From contig PMML01000083.1 in NCBI GenBank assembly GCA_003162695.1, positions 5,742 to 43,969 on the forward strand: a DNA stretch of 38,228 bases, in the 5' to 3' direction. A program made the position numbers and the translations under genes. Below the pieces are notes generated by a model. That model saw nothing but the letters and a program-made list of their open reading frames with translations, was not told where the DNA came from and did no database searches. This DNA is from Ignavibacteriota bacterium (lineage in GTDB: Bacteria > Bacteroidota > Ignavibacteria > UBA10030). Positions 7,363-16,505 of the stretch are shown in pieces. How positions within the stretch are numbered: the stretch's first letter is position 1; the number at the start of each line of letters is the position of its first letter.

Positions 7363-7848
7363 TCACTCTTTCCGGTGTACTGCCGATGCATCCGGACAGT
7401 TCTTGAGTAAAGCCGCAACGGTCTGATGTTCCCGCGGATCTATGAAGTCCGCCGCAATCTCGGACAACGGCTGCAAAACGAACCGGCGGGCAGGAATCCC
7501 GGAATGTGGAAGAGTAAGTTGTTCGGTCTCCATCATTGTATCGCCGTAATATAAAATATCAATATCGATTTCTCTCGGACCCCATCGCACTGATTTCGTT
7601 CGGCCGAGATTTCGTTCGATTCCCTGCAGCATGCCGAACAAAATCCGCACATCGATATCTGTTTCAAGTTCAACCGCCATATTAAGAAACGGCGGCTGTT
7701 CTTTCATACCGACCGGTTCCGTTTCATAAACGGACGACTGCCCCGCAAAGACGCTTCCGGAGATTCGCCGAAGCTCCCCGAGCGCACGAAGAAGATACTC
7801 TTCTCGCTTGCCTCTATTGGATCCCAATCCGAGAAAGACGCGGGACAT
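7363..7848 (-). CDS. folK: 2-amino-4-hydroxy-6-hydroxymethyldihydropteridine pyrophosphokinase
   Basis: 161 residues, the normal HPPK length. It transfers pyrophosphate from ATP to 6-hydroxymethyl-dihydropterin, supplying FolP. Motifs: FLGLGSNRGKREEYL at the N terminus; SSVYETEPVG; QPPFLNMAVELET; and the ATP/Mg site RWGPREIDIDILYYG, with its two Asp ligands; then LPHSGIPARRFVLQPL. It begins 3 nt after the folB stop. The partner folP is encoded separately at 22286-23155. Confidence 0.97.
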   Translation of the reverse strand: MSRVFLGLGSNRGKREEYLLRALGELRRISGSVFAGQSSVYETEPVGMKEQPPFLNMAVELETDIDVRILFGMLQGIERNLGRTKSVRWGPREIDIDILYYGDTMMETEQLTLPHSGIPARRFVLQPLSEIAADFIDPREHQTVAALLKNCPDASAVHRKE

Positions 7849-7851
7849 TGT

Positions 7852-8232
7852 TTATTTCCGGGTTTCCGTCAATTCCACTTCCACGGAATCGACAACGCCT
7901 CGAATCGGCGCACTCGGTTTACGCACGCGAACCGTAACAACCTGTACTTTCGGAAATTTTTCCAATAGTCCGCGCGCAATTGTGCCGGCAACCGATTCGA
8001 TGAGAAAATGTTTTTTTTCAACGACCGACGAACGGATATACTCGTAAACCCGCTCATAATCGATCGTGTCATGCAGCTGGTCGCTTTTCGCGCCTTTGGA
8101 CAAATCGCAGTGCAATTCCACATCCACTTCAAATTTTCCGCCGCGCGATTGTTCGTCCGATAAAACGCCGTGATATGCATAGAAAACAGCATTGTGCAGG
8201 CGAATGATACCTAGATTATTTTTTTTTGCCAT
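7852..8232 (-). CDS. folB: Dihydroneopterin aldolase
   Basis: 126 residues with the fold and motifs of FolB: IIRLHNAVFYAYHGVLSDEQ with the conserved Tyr-His-Gly, GGKFEVDVEL, the DTIDYERVYEYI segment and HFLIESVAGTIARGLLEKFP with the active-site Glu-Ser. The C terminus (VRKPSAPIRGVVDSVEVE) carries the catalytic Lys. It cleaves dihydroneopterin to 6-hydroxymethyl-dihydropterin. It is the first gene of the folB-folK-kinase run; gltX ends 55 nt upstream. No strong Shine-Dalgarno sequence is visible. Confidence 0.96.
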   Translation of the reverse strand: MAKKNNLGIIRLHNAVFYAYHGVLSDEQSRGGKFEVDVELHCDLSKGAKSDQLHDTIDYERVYEYIRSSVVEKKHFLIESVAGTIARGLLEKFPKVQVVTVRVRKPSAPIRGVVDSVEVELTETRK

Positions 8233-8287
8233 AGCTTTTTGTATCGCGTAAAATTGAATATAGGGAAGGAAGTCCCGAAAGGCAATC

Positions 8288-9748
8288 CTATGAAGTTTTC
8301 ATCGCTTTCGACGCAGCTCGCAGCCGCCGCACGACCGTTTCTTTACCGAGCACGGACATCAATTCATACAGGCTCGGGCCGACCTGCTTTCCGGACACAG
8401 CCAGCCGCGCCGGATGAATGAGCTTGCTGGTCTTTATTTGCAATTCATCGGCAAGCCGCTTCATGACCGTTTCGATCGCTGTATGAGAGAATTCTTCCAC
8501 GGCATCAAAGACTTCTGCTAAACGCGTCAGCCTCTGGGAAGTTTCCGGTTCCCAATATTTTTGAATTCCCGCTTCTTCATACGTTTTCGGTTCTTCAAAA
8601 AAATATGTGCTGTACTCGCCGAAGTCCTGAGGGAAAGTCAGCTTTTCTTTTAACAATCCTATAACGCGCAGAAAGTATGCTTCATCGGAAATTCGTATTC
8701 CTTTGACTTCCAGCATCGGTCTGAACATCTCTGCCAGGGTTTCATCGGACAGCAATCGGATATGCTGCTGGTTCAGCCAATTCAGTTTCTCCACATTGAA
8801 CACTGCGCCTGCTTTCCCTACACGTTCAAGTGAAAAGTCATGAATCAATTGATCCAGAGTAAAAACTTCCCGTTCATCTCCCGGATTCCATCCGAGGAAT
8901 GCCACAAAATTGACGATGGCTTCTTTTAAATATCCCTTACTGCGATAATCCTCGACCGCTACATCCCCCTGGCGTTTGCTGAGTTTCGATTTATCGGGAT
9001 TCAAAAGCAGCGGCAAATGAGCAAGCACCGGCGCATCCCAGCCGAAGAAACGGTAAAGCAGTAAATGTTTCGGCGCACTCGGCAGCCATTCCTCTCCCCG
9101 GATCACATGCGTGATACCCATCAAGTGATCGTCCACTACAACGGCAAGGTGATAGGTCGGGAACCCGTCCGATTTAAGAATTACCTGATCGTCCAAGACT
9201 TTGTACGCAATCGTCACTTTTCCGCGTATCGCATCTTCAAACGTCATTTCGCCCGTCAGAGGTACCTTCATGCGTACGACATATTTTTCCCCGGCAGCAA
9301 TACGCTGTTCCGCCTCTCCGAGAGGAATTTCACGGCAATGCCGGTCGTAGGAGAATGATCGTTTAAGCTCCGTTTGTTTTTTCCGGACATCATCTAACCG
9401 TTCCGGCGTGCAAAAACAATAATAAGCATTTCCGTTTTTAATCAGATCCAGCGCATGTTGGCGATAGATCGGCAGCCGCTCCGATTGAATATAGGGGCCG
9501 CAGTTTCCATCCTTGTCGGGACCTTCATCATACTCCAGACCGGCCCATTTCAGTGTTCGTATTAAATTCTCAAGAGCCCCTTCGACCTTGCGGGATTGAT
9601 CGGTATCTTCGATTCGCAGAATAAATTTCCCGCCGTTATGTTTTGCAAAAAGATAATTATAGAGCGCCGTTCTCAGCCCGCCGACATGCAGATAGCCGGT
9701 CGGACTCGGTGCAAAACGTACGCGAATATTCTTATTCATAGACACCAT
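8288..9748 (-). CDS. gltX: Glutamyl-tRNA synthetase
   Basis: 486 residues, class I synthetase. The HIGH-equivalent is RFAPSPTGYLHVGGLRTALY near residue 10, and the KMSKS-equivalent is KLSKRQGD near residue 250. The catalytic domain also shows GGKFILRIEDTDQSR and EYDEGPDKDGNCGPYIQSER. The C-terminal half is the helical anticodon-binding domain. ATG at 9748 and another three codons in are both possible starts; neither has a good Shine-Dalgarno sequence. Because a separate GlnRS is encoded divergently at 10262, this enzyme is probably discriminating (tRNA-Glu only); that is inference. Confidence 0.97.
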   Translation of the reverse strand: MVSMNKNIRVRFAPSPTGYLHVGGLRTALYNYLFAKHNGGKFILRIEDTDQSRKVEGALENLIRTLKWAGLEYDEGPDKDGNCGPYIQSERLPIYRQHALDLIKNGNAYYCFCTPERLDDVRKKQTELKRSFSYDRHCREIPLGEAEQRIAAGEKYVVRMKVPLTGEMTFEDAIRGKVTIAYKVLDDQVILKSDGFPTYHLAVVVDDHLMGITHVIRGEEWLPSAPKHLLLYRFFGWDAPVLAHLPLLLNPDKSKLSKRQGDVAVEDYRSKGYLKEAIVNFVAFLGWNPGDEREVFTLDQLIHDFSLERVGKAGAVFNVEKLNWLNQQHIRLLSDETLAEMFRPMLEVKGIRISDEAYFLRVIGLLKEKLTFPQDFGEYSTYFFEEPKTYEEAGIQKYWEPETSQRLTRLAEVFDAVEEFSHTAIETVMKRLADELQIKTSKLIHPARLAVSGKQVGPSLYELMSVLGKETVVRRLRAASKAMKTS

Positions 9749-9805
9749 ACGGAAGATAAAAGCAGCATTACTGCTCAGCGCTTATTAGGGCACATTCCCA
9801 ATTGA

Positions 9806-9940
9806 GGGAATCATTCTTTTAAGAATCCCGCTACCAGAAGATATTGCCCTTCGAGAAATCGACAAAGGGTGCAGTGCCGTTTCAGACACCTTGCGAAGGT
9901 GTCCACCTTCGCAAGGTGGTAAGCATTTCACGCAATGCTT
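9806..9940. repeat. Cluster of short palindromes
   Basis: Consecutive self-complementary words: an imperfect one at 9806-9829, CACCTTGCGAAGGTG (9887-9901), CACCTTCGCAAGGTG (9904-9918) and AAGCATT/AATGCTT (9921-9940). The second and third are also reverse complements of each other, so the pair can form either two small hairpins or one 15-bp stem. No T tract follows, so it is not a standard terminator. It resembles a REP/MITE-like intergenic repeat. Confidence 0.6.
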
Positions 9941-10114
9941 GGTGCAATATATAGCTATTCGAATTTCATTTAAAAGATAGCTCGAGATGCCTACAAAATC
10001 AAGGCAACCGCTCTGAAAACGATATCTTCTTTGCCTTTCCTTTGAAAATCCTTTTCTTTTTTCTTATACTATATATTGATAACTATTCAACATATCTTGA
10101 ATTACCAATTCTTT

Positions 10115-10187
10115 TGTAGCCAACGGCGGTGACGTCGGAAGCTTCCGCGGTCACCCTCCCGAGGCGGGCGAGCCGTCCGCGGCTACA
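10115..10187. repeat. Palindromic repeat element, copy A
   Basis: 73 bp bounded by inverted ends TGTAGCC (10115-10121) and GGCTACA (10181-10187). Inside, GGTGAC (10128-10133) pairs with GTCACC (10150-10155) around the palindrome GGAAGCTTCC (10137-10146). The inner block and the right end CCGCGGCTACA are shared with the element at 16506-16604, so this is a repeat family. There is no coding potential. Whether it is mobile, structural or regulatory is unknown. Confidence 0.65.
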
Positions 10188-10261
10188 GAGTAAATCCCGG
10201 ATATCAAGGAAATGCTTAGGTTACAAATATTGAAACTTTCTATAGAGGAAACCAAGTAAAA

Positions 10262-11959
10262 ATGTCTATCGACGAAAAAGAAGAGAAAAAAGATTTTATA
10301 CGGGAAATTATCGACGAGGATTTAAAGACCAATAAATTCCAGGGACGCATTCACACGCGCTTCCCGCCCGAGCCGAACGGATACCTCCACATCGGCCATG
10401 CGAAGTCCATTAATTTGAATTACGGCATTGCCAAGCAGTACGGCGGCAAGTTCAACATGCGCTTCGACGATACCAATCCTTCCAAAGAGGAACAGGAATA
10501 CGTTGATTCCATCGTCGACGACGTTCGATGGATCGGCGGAGACTTCGAAGACCGTTTGCTCTATGCTTCGGACTATTTCGATAAAATGTATGAATGGGCA
10601 GTGCAATTGATTAAAGCGGGAAAGGCGTATGTCTGCGACCTGAGCGGAGATGAAATCCGCGACACACGCGGCACGCTGACGGAACCGGGAAAAGACAGTC
10701 CCTACCGCAACAGAAGTATTGAAGAAAACCTCGATCTTTTCGAGCGAATGCGCAAAGGCGAATTTCCGAACGGTTCCAAGACGCTCCGCGCAAAAATCGA
10801 TATGGCAGCCCCCAATGTGAACTTGCGTGATCCGATTATGTACCGCATTCTTCACGAATCGCATCACCGGCAGGGGGATAAATGGTGCGTCTATCCGATG
10901 TACGACTGGGCTCATGGATTGGAAGATTCTATCGAAGGCATCACGCATTCTATTTGCACGCTGGAATTTGAGAATCACCGTCCCCTCTATGACTGGTTCA
11001 TCGATCAACTCGGCATCTATCATCCGCAGCAGATCGAATTTGCACGCCTGAATCTTACATATACTATCGTGAGCAAGCGGAAACTTTTACAGCTCGTGCA
11101 GGAAAAACACGTGTCCGGCTGGGATGATCCGCGCATGCCGACTATTGTCGGCTTTCGACGCCGCGGTTATACTTCGGAATCTATTAAAGTCTTTTGTGAT
11201 AAAATCGGAATTTCAAAAAAGGATAGTATTATCGATGTTGCAATGCTCGAATGGAGTATTCGCGAAGAGTTGAACAAAACGGCACAGCGTGCGAATGCGG
11301 TTTTGAATCCTGTCAAAGTCATTCTGACGAATTATCCGGAAGGGCAAGTGGAAGAACTTCAGGCCGTCAACAATCCGGAAGATGAATCTGCAGGAACCCG
11401 CATTGTCCCGTTTTCAAGGGAGATGTACATCGAGCAGGAAGATTTTCGCGAAGTTCCGCCGCCGAAATATTTCCGCCTCTCGCCGGGCAAAGAAGTACGG
11501 CTGCGATATGCATATATTATCAAATGCGAAAAAGTAATTAAAGACGACAAAGGCAATATTATTGAATTGCACTGCACCTACGACCCGACGTCGAAAAGCG
11601 GCACACCGACGGCAAATCGTAAAGTCAAAGCGACCATTCATTGGGTCTCCGCTCCCCATGCGGTAAGTGCGGAAGTGCGTCTCTATGATCGCCTATTCCT
11701 GAAAGAAAATCCGGATGAAACGGAGGAAGGAAAAACCTTCTTAGACAACATCAATCCGAATTCTTTGCAGGTGCTGACACAATGCAAATTAGAGCCGATG
11801 CTTGGTGCGGCAAAACCCGGTGAGCGTTTTCAGTTCGAACGGATGGGATATTTCTGCGCCGACATTAAGGATTCCAAACCGGGCGCCCCGGTCTTTAACC
11901 GTGTGGTCACGTTAAAAGATACATGGGCGAAGATAGAACAAAAAGATATTAAACGATAA
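10262..11959 (+). CDS. glnS: Glutaminyl-tRNA synthetase
   Basis: 565 residues, typical of GlnRS. Class I motifs: [20 protein letters not shown] with HIGH near residue 45, [19 protein letters not shown], the KMSKS-equivalent [11 protein letters not shown] near residue 280, and the GlnRS-specific [18 protein letters not shown]. The last 220 residues form the two beta-barrel anticodon-binding domains ([27 protein letters not shown]). Direct charging of tRNA-Gln makes the GatCAB amidotransferase route unnecessary for that tRNA. GlnRS is patchy in bacteria and is known from Bacteroidota. It is an isolated plus-strand gene among minus-strand neighbours, followed by repeat copy C two bases after the stop. 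Confidence 0.98.
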   Translation: MSIDEKEEKKDFIREIIDEDLKTNKFQGRIHTRFPPEPNGYLHIGHAKSINLNYGIAKQYGGKFNMRFDDTNPSKEEQEYVDSIVDDVRWIGGDFEDRLLYASDYFDKMYEWAVQLIKAGKAYVCDLSGDEIRDTRGTLTEPGKDSPYRNRSIEENLDLFERMRKGEFPNGSKTLRAKIDMAAPNVNLRDPIMYRILHESHHRQGDKWCVYPMYDWAHGLEDSIEGITHSICTLEFENHRPLYDWFIDQLGIYHPQQIEFARLNLTYTIVSKRKLLQLVQEKHVSGWDDPRMPTIVGFRRRGYTSESIKVFCDKIGISKKDSIIDVAMLEWSIREELNKTAQRANAVLNPVKVILTNYPEGQVEELQAVNNPEDESAGTRIVPFSREMYIEQEDFREVPPPKYFRLSPGKEVRLRYAYIIKCEKVIKDDKGNIIELHCTYDPTSKSGTPTANRKVKATIHWVSAPHAVSAEVRLYDRLFLKENPDETEEGKTFLDNINPNSLQVLTQCKLEPMLGAAKPGERFQFERMGYFCADIKDSKPGAPVFNRVVTLKDTWAKIEQKDIKR

Positions 11960-11960
11960 A

Positions 11961-12033
11961 CTGTAGCCGGAGATGGCAAGGCCATGCCTTCGGCACCTGA
12001 AAATGTTATTCCGCGTAGCGGAATTCAAATTGG
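11961..12033. repeat. Modular hairpin repeat, copy C
   Basis: Begins with CTGTAGCCGGAG and continues with small hairpins ATGGC-AAG-GCCAT and TGCC-TTC-GGCA. It ends with CCTGAAAATGTT, the stem ATTCCGC/GCGGAAT (12008-12024) and CAAATTGG. The 3' module is clearly homologous to 24922-24960. It sits immediately after the glnS stop and could also act as a 3' stem for that mRNA, but no T run follows. Confidence 0.6.
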
Positions 12034-12327
12034 AACGTTATAATAATTCTGACTGCTAAGAAAAGCTTAATGTAACTCAGCGTATTTTGAAATAAATGCT
12101 TTTTTGTTCAGTTTTAAATCTCCCTGAAATTAATATCACATAAATATGATTCATTTATCCTATTTGTAACATGCCATGCATGTTAACATTTTTATGTCTC
12201 CGACTGGCGCCTTTGCAAAGGGGATTTGGAAACGTAAAAATGAGTCATGCGGAAGCATGACGCTTATTAACCATTTTTGCAGGGAATTTTAATCATTAAA
12301 TTAAACACTGAGTAATTACCTGAAATT
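12034..12327. other. A/T-rich intergenic region downstream of glnS
   Basis: No gene seen. Two perfect 7-bp hairpins occur: AACATGC/GCATGTT (12168-12184), followed by a short T run on the plus strand that could terminate glnS weakly, and GTCATGC/GCATGAC around GGAA (12244-12261). The rest is featureless. Confidence 0.5.
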
Positions 12328-12981
12328 TTAGAAAGCTCTCGTATAGTACTCTTCCTTTTCGTTCGTGTGAATGCGCATGACGCCGGCGCGGACTAATTGT
12401 ATCAATGAGCGGGACGCTCTGCGCGGCGAGACGTTGATCTCGCGGGCATATTCTTTGACGGTAATCCTTTGGTGTTCATCAAGATATTCAAACAGGCGGC
12501 GCTCATTATCGCCCAGGGCGATGCGCAACGGCGGGGCATCCGGATTTTCCGATTCAAGAATTTTTACAACTTCCTTGCTCGCTTCAACCGTCTTGTCGTC
12601 GACCCGGATATACACATTGGTTCCGTCTTTCAGTTCATCGTCGCCGTCGACGAAAAGTACATGCGGCTTCCGGTCGCTTTCTGCTATGGTAACGGCAATG
12701 ACGTCTTTTTTCTTAAACGGAACGATATCGATGGCCGGCTCGATCGGGGGATCGCAGTAATAACTCCCTGCCGTTTGAATCATTTCCATTTCTTCTTTTT
12801 CACTTTCAACGCCGACGATCGTATGATCGTCATCGACACCGAAGAGAATAGTCCCGCCTTTCGTATTCGCAAACGCAATCATGGTCTTTGCAATTTTCTG
12901 CGGTCTGGAAACTTTCCGCTTTAGTTCGATTGCAAATCCCTCTCCCTCATCGATCAGATCCTGAATATCTCTGTAATTCAT
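12328..12981 (-). CDS. AlbA_2 (Schlafen-type) putative DNA-binding transcriptional regulator
   Basis: 217 residues. Residues about 8-120 carry the AlbA_2 / divergent-AAA-4 pattern: EGFAIELKRKVS, IAKTMIAFANTKGGTILFGVDDDHTIVGV, and the strand block IVPFKKKDVIAVTIAES with KPHVL and VYIRVDDKTVEAS. The last 60 residues form a winged helix-turn-helix (ERRLFEYLDEHQRITVKEYA, then INVSPRRASRSLIQLVRAGV). Such proteins are annotated as ATP-binding or transcriptional regulators; the ligand is not established. It is the last gene of the rel-ruvX-mtgA run, 17 nt after mtgA, with GAGG nine bases before its ATG. Confidence 0.85.
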   Translation of the reverse strand: MNYRDIQDLIDEGEGFAIELKRKVSRPQKIAKTMIAFANTKGGTILFGVDDDHTIVGVESEKEEMEMIQTAGSYYCDPPIEPAIDIVPFKKKDVIAVTIAESDRKPHVLFVDGDDELKDGTNVYIRVDDKTVEASKEVVKILESENPDAPPLRIALGDNERRLFEYLDEHQRITVKEYAREINVSPRRASRSLIQLVRAGVMRIHTNEKEEYYTRAF

Positions 12982-12998
12982 ACTCCGGTTTCCTCATC

Positions 12999-13784
12999 TC
13001 ATAACCCGCGCGCAGACATTCTTTCAAGGATGATTTGTGAACGGCGCAGGACATACTTCGAATCGGTATTGGCCCGATGCATACGGGGACTTGGAATAAT
13101 TGCCGCAAGACGCGCGCATTCTTCCCTGCTCAATCCCGATGCCCCTTTCCCGAAATAAATTCTCGATGCCGCTTCAATTCCGTAAATTCCGTTCCCCCAC
13201 TCGATCACGTTCAGGTAAATCTCCATAATACGGCTCTTGCTCAGCGTTCTGTCCATGTACCACGTCAGGACCCATTCCTTCAGCTTACGGAACGGATTCT
13301 TGGACGGGGAAAGAAAAAGATTTTTAACAAGCTGCTGAGTAATCGTGCTCGCACCGCGAGCCGCCCGCCCTTCTTCAAAGTTCTTTTCTACCGATTCCTT
13401 GAATTCATACCAGTCGAAACCTTCGTTCCACCAGAAGGTTCCGTCTTCTGCGAGTATAACCGCATCGACTGCATCTTTCGGAATCGTTTTCAGAGGAATC
13501 CAGTACTGCACCTTATGAAAAGGCTTTTTTTGCTCTCTTGCCCGTTCTGCATGTTCCCGCATGAAGGCAGTTTCACCGGGGTTCACAGTCTTCAGACGGT
13601 CGATTTCCCCGTATGGAAGAAATACAATTTGCAGAATGAATATCAGCAGCAACGCCAGCAGAGCTGAGCGAATCTTGTGCCGCCATATCCAGCCGGCTGG
13701 TTTGCGTAAAAATACCGGCACCGGCTGAGGCTGTCCATCAGCCATGCGTTCCGGAACCGGAAGCGGTTCGTGCGATTGTTCCAT
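12999..13784 (-). CDS. mtgA: Monofunctional biosynthetic peptidoglycan transglycosylase
   Basis: 261 residues from the ATG at 13784, two bases beyond the ruvX stop. A longer frame would run through ruvX in another phase and is rejected. A Pro-rich cytoplasmic N terminus is followed by one membrane helix (residues about 41-58). The GT51 domain comes next: AEDGTFWWNEGFDWYEF with the catalytic Glu-Asp, RGASTITQQLVKNLFL, then RKLKEWVLTWYMDRTLSK and EIYLNVIEWGNGIYGIEAAS. There is no transpeptidase domain. It polymerises glycan strands from lipid II at the outer face of the inner membrane. Confidence 0.95.
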   Translation of the reverse strand: MEQSHEPLPVPERMADGQPQPVPVFLRKPAGWIWRHKIRSALLALLLIFILQIVFLPYGEIDRLKTVNPGETAFMREHAERAREQKKPFHKVQYWIPLKTIPKDAVDAVILAEDGTFWWNEGFDWYEFKESVEKNFEEGRAARGASTITQQLVKNLFLSPSKNPFRKLKEWVLTWYMDRTLSKSRIMEIYLNVIEWGNGIYGIEAASRIYFGKGASGLSREECARLAAIIPSPRMHRANTDSKYVLRRSQIILERMSARGL

Positions 13785-13786
13785 GA

Positions 13787-14227
13787 TTAACAAGAGCGGG
13801 AATATTTTACGCTGTCTAAATAATTCTGCAGAAGAATTGCCGCTGCCATCGAATCGATTCGTCCGTCTTTTTTCTGACGTTCCGATTTTTTTGTTCCCAT
13901 TTCGCGAAGTGTTTGCTGTGCTATGCTTGTGGTAAAGCGCTCGTCCCACGAAACTACATCGAGTCCGATTTCACGCTTCAGCTGATCAATGAAAATTCGC
14001 ACTTCTTCCGCTTTGAATGCGACCTGTCCTTTTAAATTAAACGGCATACCGACCACGAATAATTTTATCTTTTCACGTACGACAATCGCCTTTAGAGCGT
14101 TGAAGAATTCATCGTCGTTCGTCAGCGCATCGATCGGCCGGGCGATAACACCCAGCGGATCGCTTATGGAAAGCCCGATCCGTTTGGAGCCGTAATCCAC
14201 GCCGATAATCCTTGAAAGAGTATTCAT
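13787..14227 (-). CDS. ruvX: RuvX/YqgF family Holliday-junction resolvase-like nuclease
   Basis: 146 residues from the ATG at 14227, which has ATAGGG about five bases upstream; a TTG six codons earlier is possible but would overlap rel. The RNase H-like fold is seen in IIGVDYGSKRIGLSISDPLG with the first catalytic Asp, FVVGMPFNLKGQ, the SWDERFTTSIAQQTL segment, and the C-terminal KKDGRIDSMAAAILLQNYLD with the final acid. The family acts in pre-16S rRNA 5'-end maturation and/or resolves junctions. It lies 7 nt after rel and runs directly into mtgA. Confidence 0.95.
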   Translation of the reverse strand: MNTLSRIIGVDYGSKRIGLSISDPLGVIARPIDALTNDDEFFNALKAIVVREKIKLFVVGMPFNLKGQVAFKAEEVRIFIDQLKREIGLDVVSWDERFTTSIAQQTLREMGTKKSERQKKDGRIDSMAAAILLQNYLDSVKYSRSC

Positions 14228-14234
14228 GTTTTCC

Positions 14235-16409
14235 CTATCCGACAAGCCGCTCTACCGAAAGGATATTCGGTATTTTTTTAATCTTCTCGATCACACGGGC
14301 AAGATGCCCGGTATCTTTGACGTAGAGAATCACTTTGCCGTCAAAAATGACGCCCTTCGAATCCATGTTGACGCTTCGGATATTCGTATTCTGGTAGGTG
14401 GAAATAGCATGCGTGATGTCGTTAAGAAGTCCGGGACGATCTTCCCCGGAAATATGTATGCCGGCGACGAAATCCGTACCGTCTGAAGACGGCCACGCGA
14501 CTTCCACAATGCGTGCACTTTCCGCCAGGCGCAGCGTAAGTATGTTCTTGCAGTCTTTCCGATGAATCTTAATGCCTTCGCCGGTCGAAACAAATCCCGT
14601 AATTTCATCGCCGGGTATCGGATTGCAGCATTTTGCATGCTGGTACAAAAAACCTTCGTTCTCGCCCCGTATCGAGATTCCGCTCGTCAATTCCCGTGCC
14701 GTACTGACAAACCGGTTGAACAGCGATGTATCTTCGGCGACCGGTTCTCCGGCGGAAGGTTTGGAACGAATAACATATTGCTCAATCATCGTATCCGGTT
14801 CCGCTTTTTGATCGGCGATAGCTAAATAGAAATCCTGAAGATCGTTGAATTTAAGCACATGCACGAATTTTTCCAGATCATCGTCGTTGATATGTACTTT
14901 CCGCCGTTTGACCTTCTTTTCCCACAACTCGCGCCCTGTTTGTGCGTGTTTAAAAATCTCTTCTCTGATATATTTTCGAATATGCGCTTTTGCTTTGTGC
15001 GAAACAACGAACTGTTCCCAATCGGGATTCGGGGTCTGATTCTTCGATGTAATGATTTCAATTTGATCGCCGCTGCGGAGGAAGGTGTTGAGAGGAACGA
15101 TACGTCCGTTCACTTTTGAGCCTATACAATGATAACCGACATTGGAGTGTATTTCGAAAGCGAAATCGATCGGAGTGGAGTTGCGCGGAAGATTTTTCAA
15201 TTCGCCTTTCGGCGTGAAGACATAAATTTCATCCTGATAAAGATTGAGCTTGAAACTCTCCATTAATTCCCTTGGCGTATTTGCATCCTTCTGCTCGAAG
15301 AGATCGCGCACCCAGCTGATCCAGCCTTCCAGTTCCTTATCGAGTACCGATTTGTTTTCTTTATATATCCAATGCGCCGCAACTCCTTTTTCCGCAACCT
15401 CGTGCATTGCTTTTGTGCGGATCTGAACTTCAACCATCCGTCCTTCCGGGCCGACAACGGTAGTGTGGATCGATTGATAACCGTTCTGTTTCGGGACAGA
15501 GATATAATCCTTAAAGCGTTCGGGAATAGGTTTGTACATCTCGGTCACCATGCCGTAAACCACATAACAATCGTTATTATCGGTCGTATCGAGAATAATC
15601 CGGACCGCAAAAAGATCGTAAATTTCCTCCAGCGGTTTTCCACGCCGCTTTAATTTGTTATAAATACTATAGATATGTTTCGGGCGCCCTGCTATTTCAT
15701 ACACATAGCCCGACTCGGCCATTTTCTTTTGGATAGGCAGAACGAACTTGTTAATGTACGACTCGCGTTCACGCCGCTTCGAGCGGATTTGGCGCGCGAC
15801 CTTATCGTATTCTTCACGCTGCAGGTATTTGAACGCAAGATCTTCCAGTTCCCATTTTATCTTGGCAAGGCCGAAACGGTGTGCAAACGGCGCATAAATA
15901 TCGAGAGTTTCCTTCGCAAGGCGCTGCTGTTTTTCGGGCGGGAGATATTCCAGAGTGCGCATATTATGCAGGCGGTCGGCAAACTTGACAAGCATAACCC
16001 GAATATCGTTCACCATGGAAAGCAGCAGTTTCCGATAGCTTTCCGCCTGAGTCACTTCATGACTTTCGAATAATCCGGTAATCTTCGTTGCTCCATCGAC
16101 GATATCGGCGATCGTATCGCCGAATTCCGCACGAATATCTTTCAACTCGAATGCCGTATCTTCCACAACATCATGAAGCAGTGCGCTTGCAACGGAAACG
16201 TCGTCTAATGGAATTTCTTTGGCAACGACCATAGCCACTTCATACGGATGGAGAAAATACGGTTCTCCGGAAGCACGCAAATCATGTTTGTGCGCTTCAA
16301 CGCTCAGCATAAATGCCCGCTTGATGAGATCTTCATCGACCGAACGTAAGTTCTTGCGGCATACGCTCAGGAGATTATCAAGCCTTTTTTGATATTGACT
16401 ATCGATCAT
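14235..16409 (-). CDS. rel: Bifunctional (p)ppGpp synthetase/hydrolase
   Basis: 724 residues with the complete RSH layout. The HD hydrolase domain has LHPYEVAMVVA and an intact HDVVED at residues 79-84, predicting an active hydrolase. The synthetase domain has IYSIYNKLKRRGKPLEEIYDL, the basic RFKD version of the RXKD/EXDD motif (typical of bifunctional enzymes), NGYQSIHTTVVGP and EVQIRTKAMHEVAEKGVAAH. Then come TGS (EIYVFTPKGELKNLP), a helical and Cys-containing region (QHAKCCNPIPGDEI), and the C-terminal ACT/RRM domain. It makes and degrades the stringent-response alarmone. The upstream region contains a 7-bp hairpin (16460-16479). Confidence 0.97.
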   Translation of the reverse strand: MIDSQYQKRLDNLLSVCRKNLRSVDEDLIKRAFMLSVEAHKHDLRASGEPYFLHPYEVAMVVAKEIPLDDVSVASALLHDVVEDTAFELKDIRAEFGDTIADIVDGATKITGLFESHEVTQAESYRKLLLSMVNDIRVMLVKFADRLHNMRTLEYLPPEKQQRLAKETLDIYAPFAHRFGLAKIKWELEDLAFKYLQREEYDKVARQIRSKRRERESYINKFVLPIQKKMAESGYVYEIAGRPKHIYSIYNKLKRRGKPLEEIYDLFAVRIILDTTDNNDCYVVYGMVTEMYKPIPERFKDYISVPKQNGYQSIHTTVVGPEGRMVEVQIRTKAMHEVAEKGVAAHWIYKENKSVLDKELEGWISWVRDLFEQKDANTPRELMESFKLNLYQDEIYVFTPKGELKNLPRNSTPIDFAFEIHSNVGYHCIGSKVNGRIVPLNTFLRSGDQIEIITSKNQTPNPDWEQFVVSHKAKAHIRKYIREEIFKHAQTGRELWEKKVKRRKVHINDDDLEKFVHVLKFNDLQDFYLAIADQKAEPDTMIEQYVIRSKPSAGEPVAEDTSLFNRFVSTARELTSGISIRGENEGFLYQHAKCCNPIPGDEITGFVSTGEGIKIHRKDCKNILTLRLAESARIVEVAWPSSDGTDFVAGIHISGEDRPGLLNDITHAISTYQNTNIRSVNMDSKGVIFDGKVILYVKDTGHLARVIEKIKKIPNILSVERLVG

Positions 16410-16505
16410 CGCGACCTGTGATTAAAAATTTCCGCGCACCAAACATTCTTAAAATGTAATGAATCAGCAGCTTGATTCAAACTGAACATCCTCTCGGTCA
16501 TCCGT

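Larger units (their letters stand above)
9749..10261. other. Divergent gltX/glnS intergenic region
   Basis: 513 bases without a credible gene. It contains a palindrome cluster (9806-9940), an element bounded by inverted ends (10115-10187), and between them an A/T-rich stretch (about 9950-10110). Promoters for both synthetase genes must lie here. I cannot single out convincing -35/-10 pairs. For glnS, GAGG at about 10244-10249 is the likely ribosome-binding site. Confidence 0.6.

Noticed and set aside
6757-7410. Plus-strand 217-codon ORF opposite the deoxynucleoside kinase
   Set aside because: Antisense to a well-supported kinase; sequence is low-quality, Phe/Lys/Arg-rich shadow translation.
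10322-11023. Minus-strand 233-codon ORF opposite glnS
   Set aside because: Antisense shadow of the catalytic domain of GlnRS; no independent motif or ribosome-binding site.
13785-13949. Longer mtgA start at 13949
   Set aside because: The added 55 codons are ruvX read in another frame; the ATG at 13784, right after the ruvX stop, fits the family.
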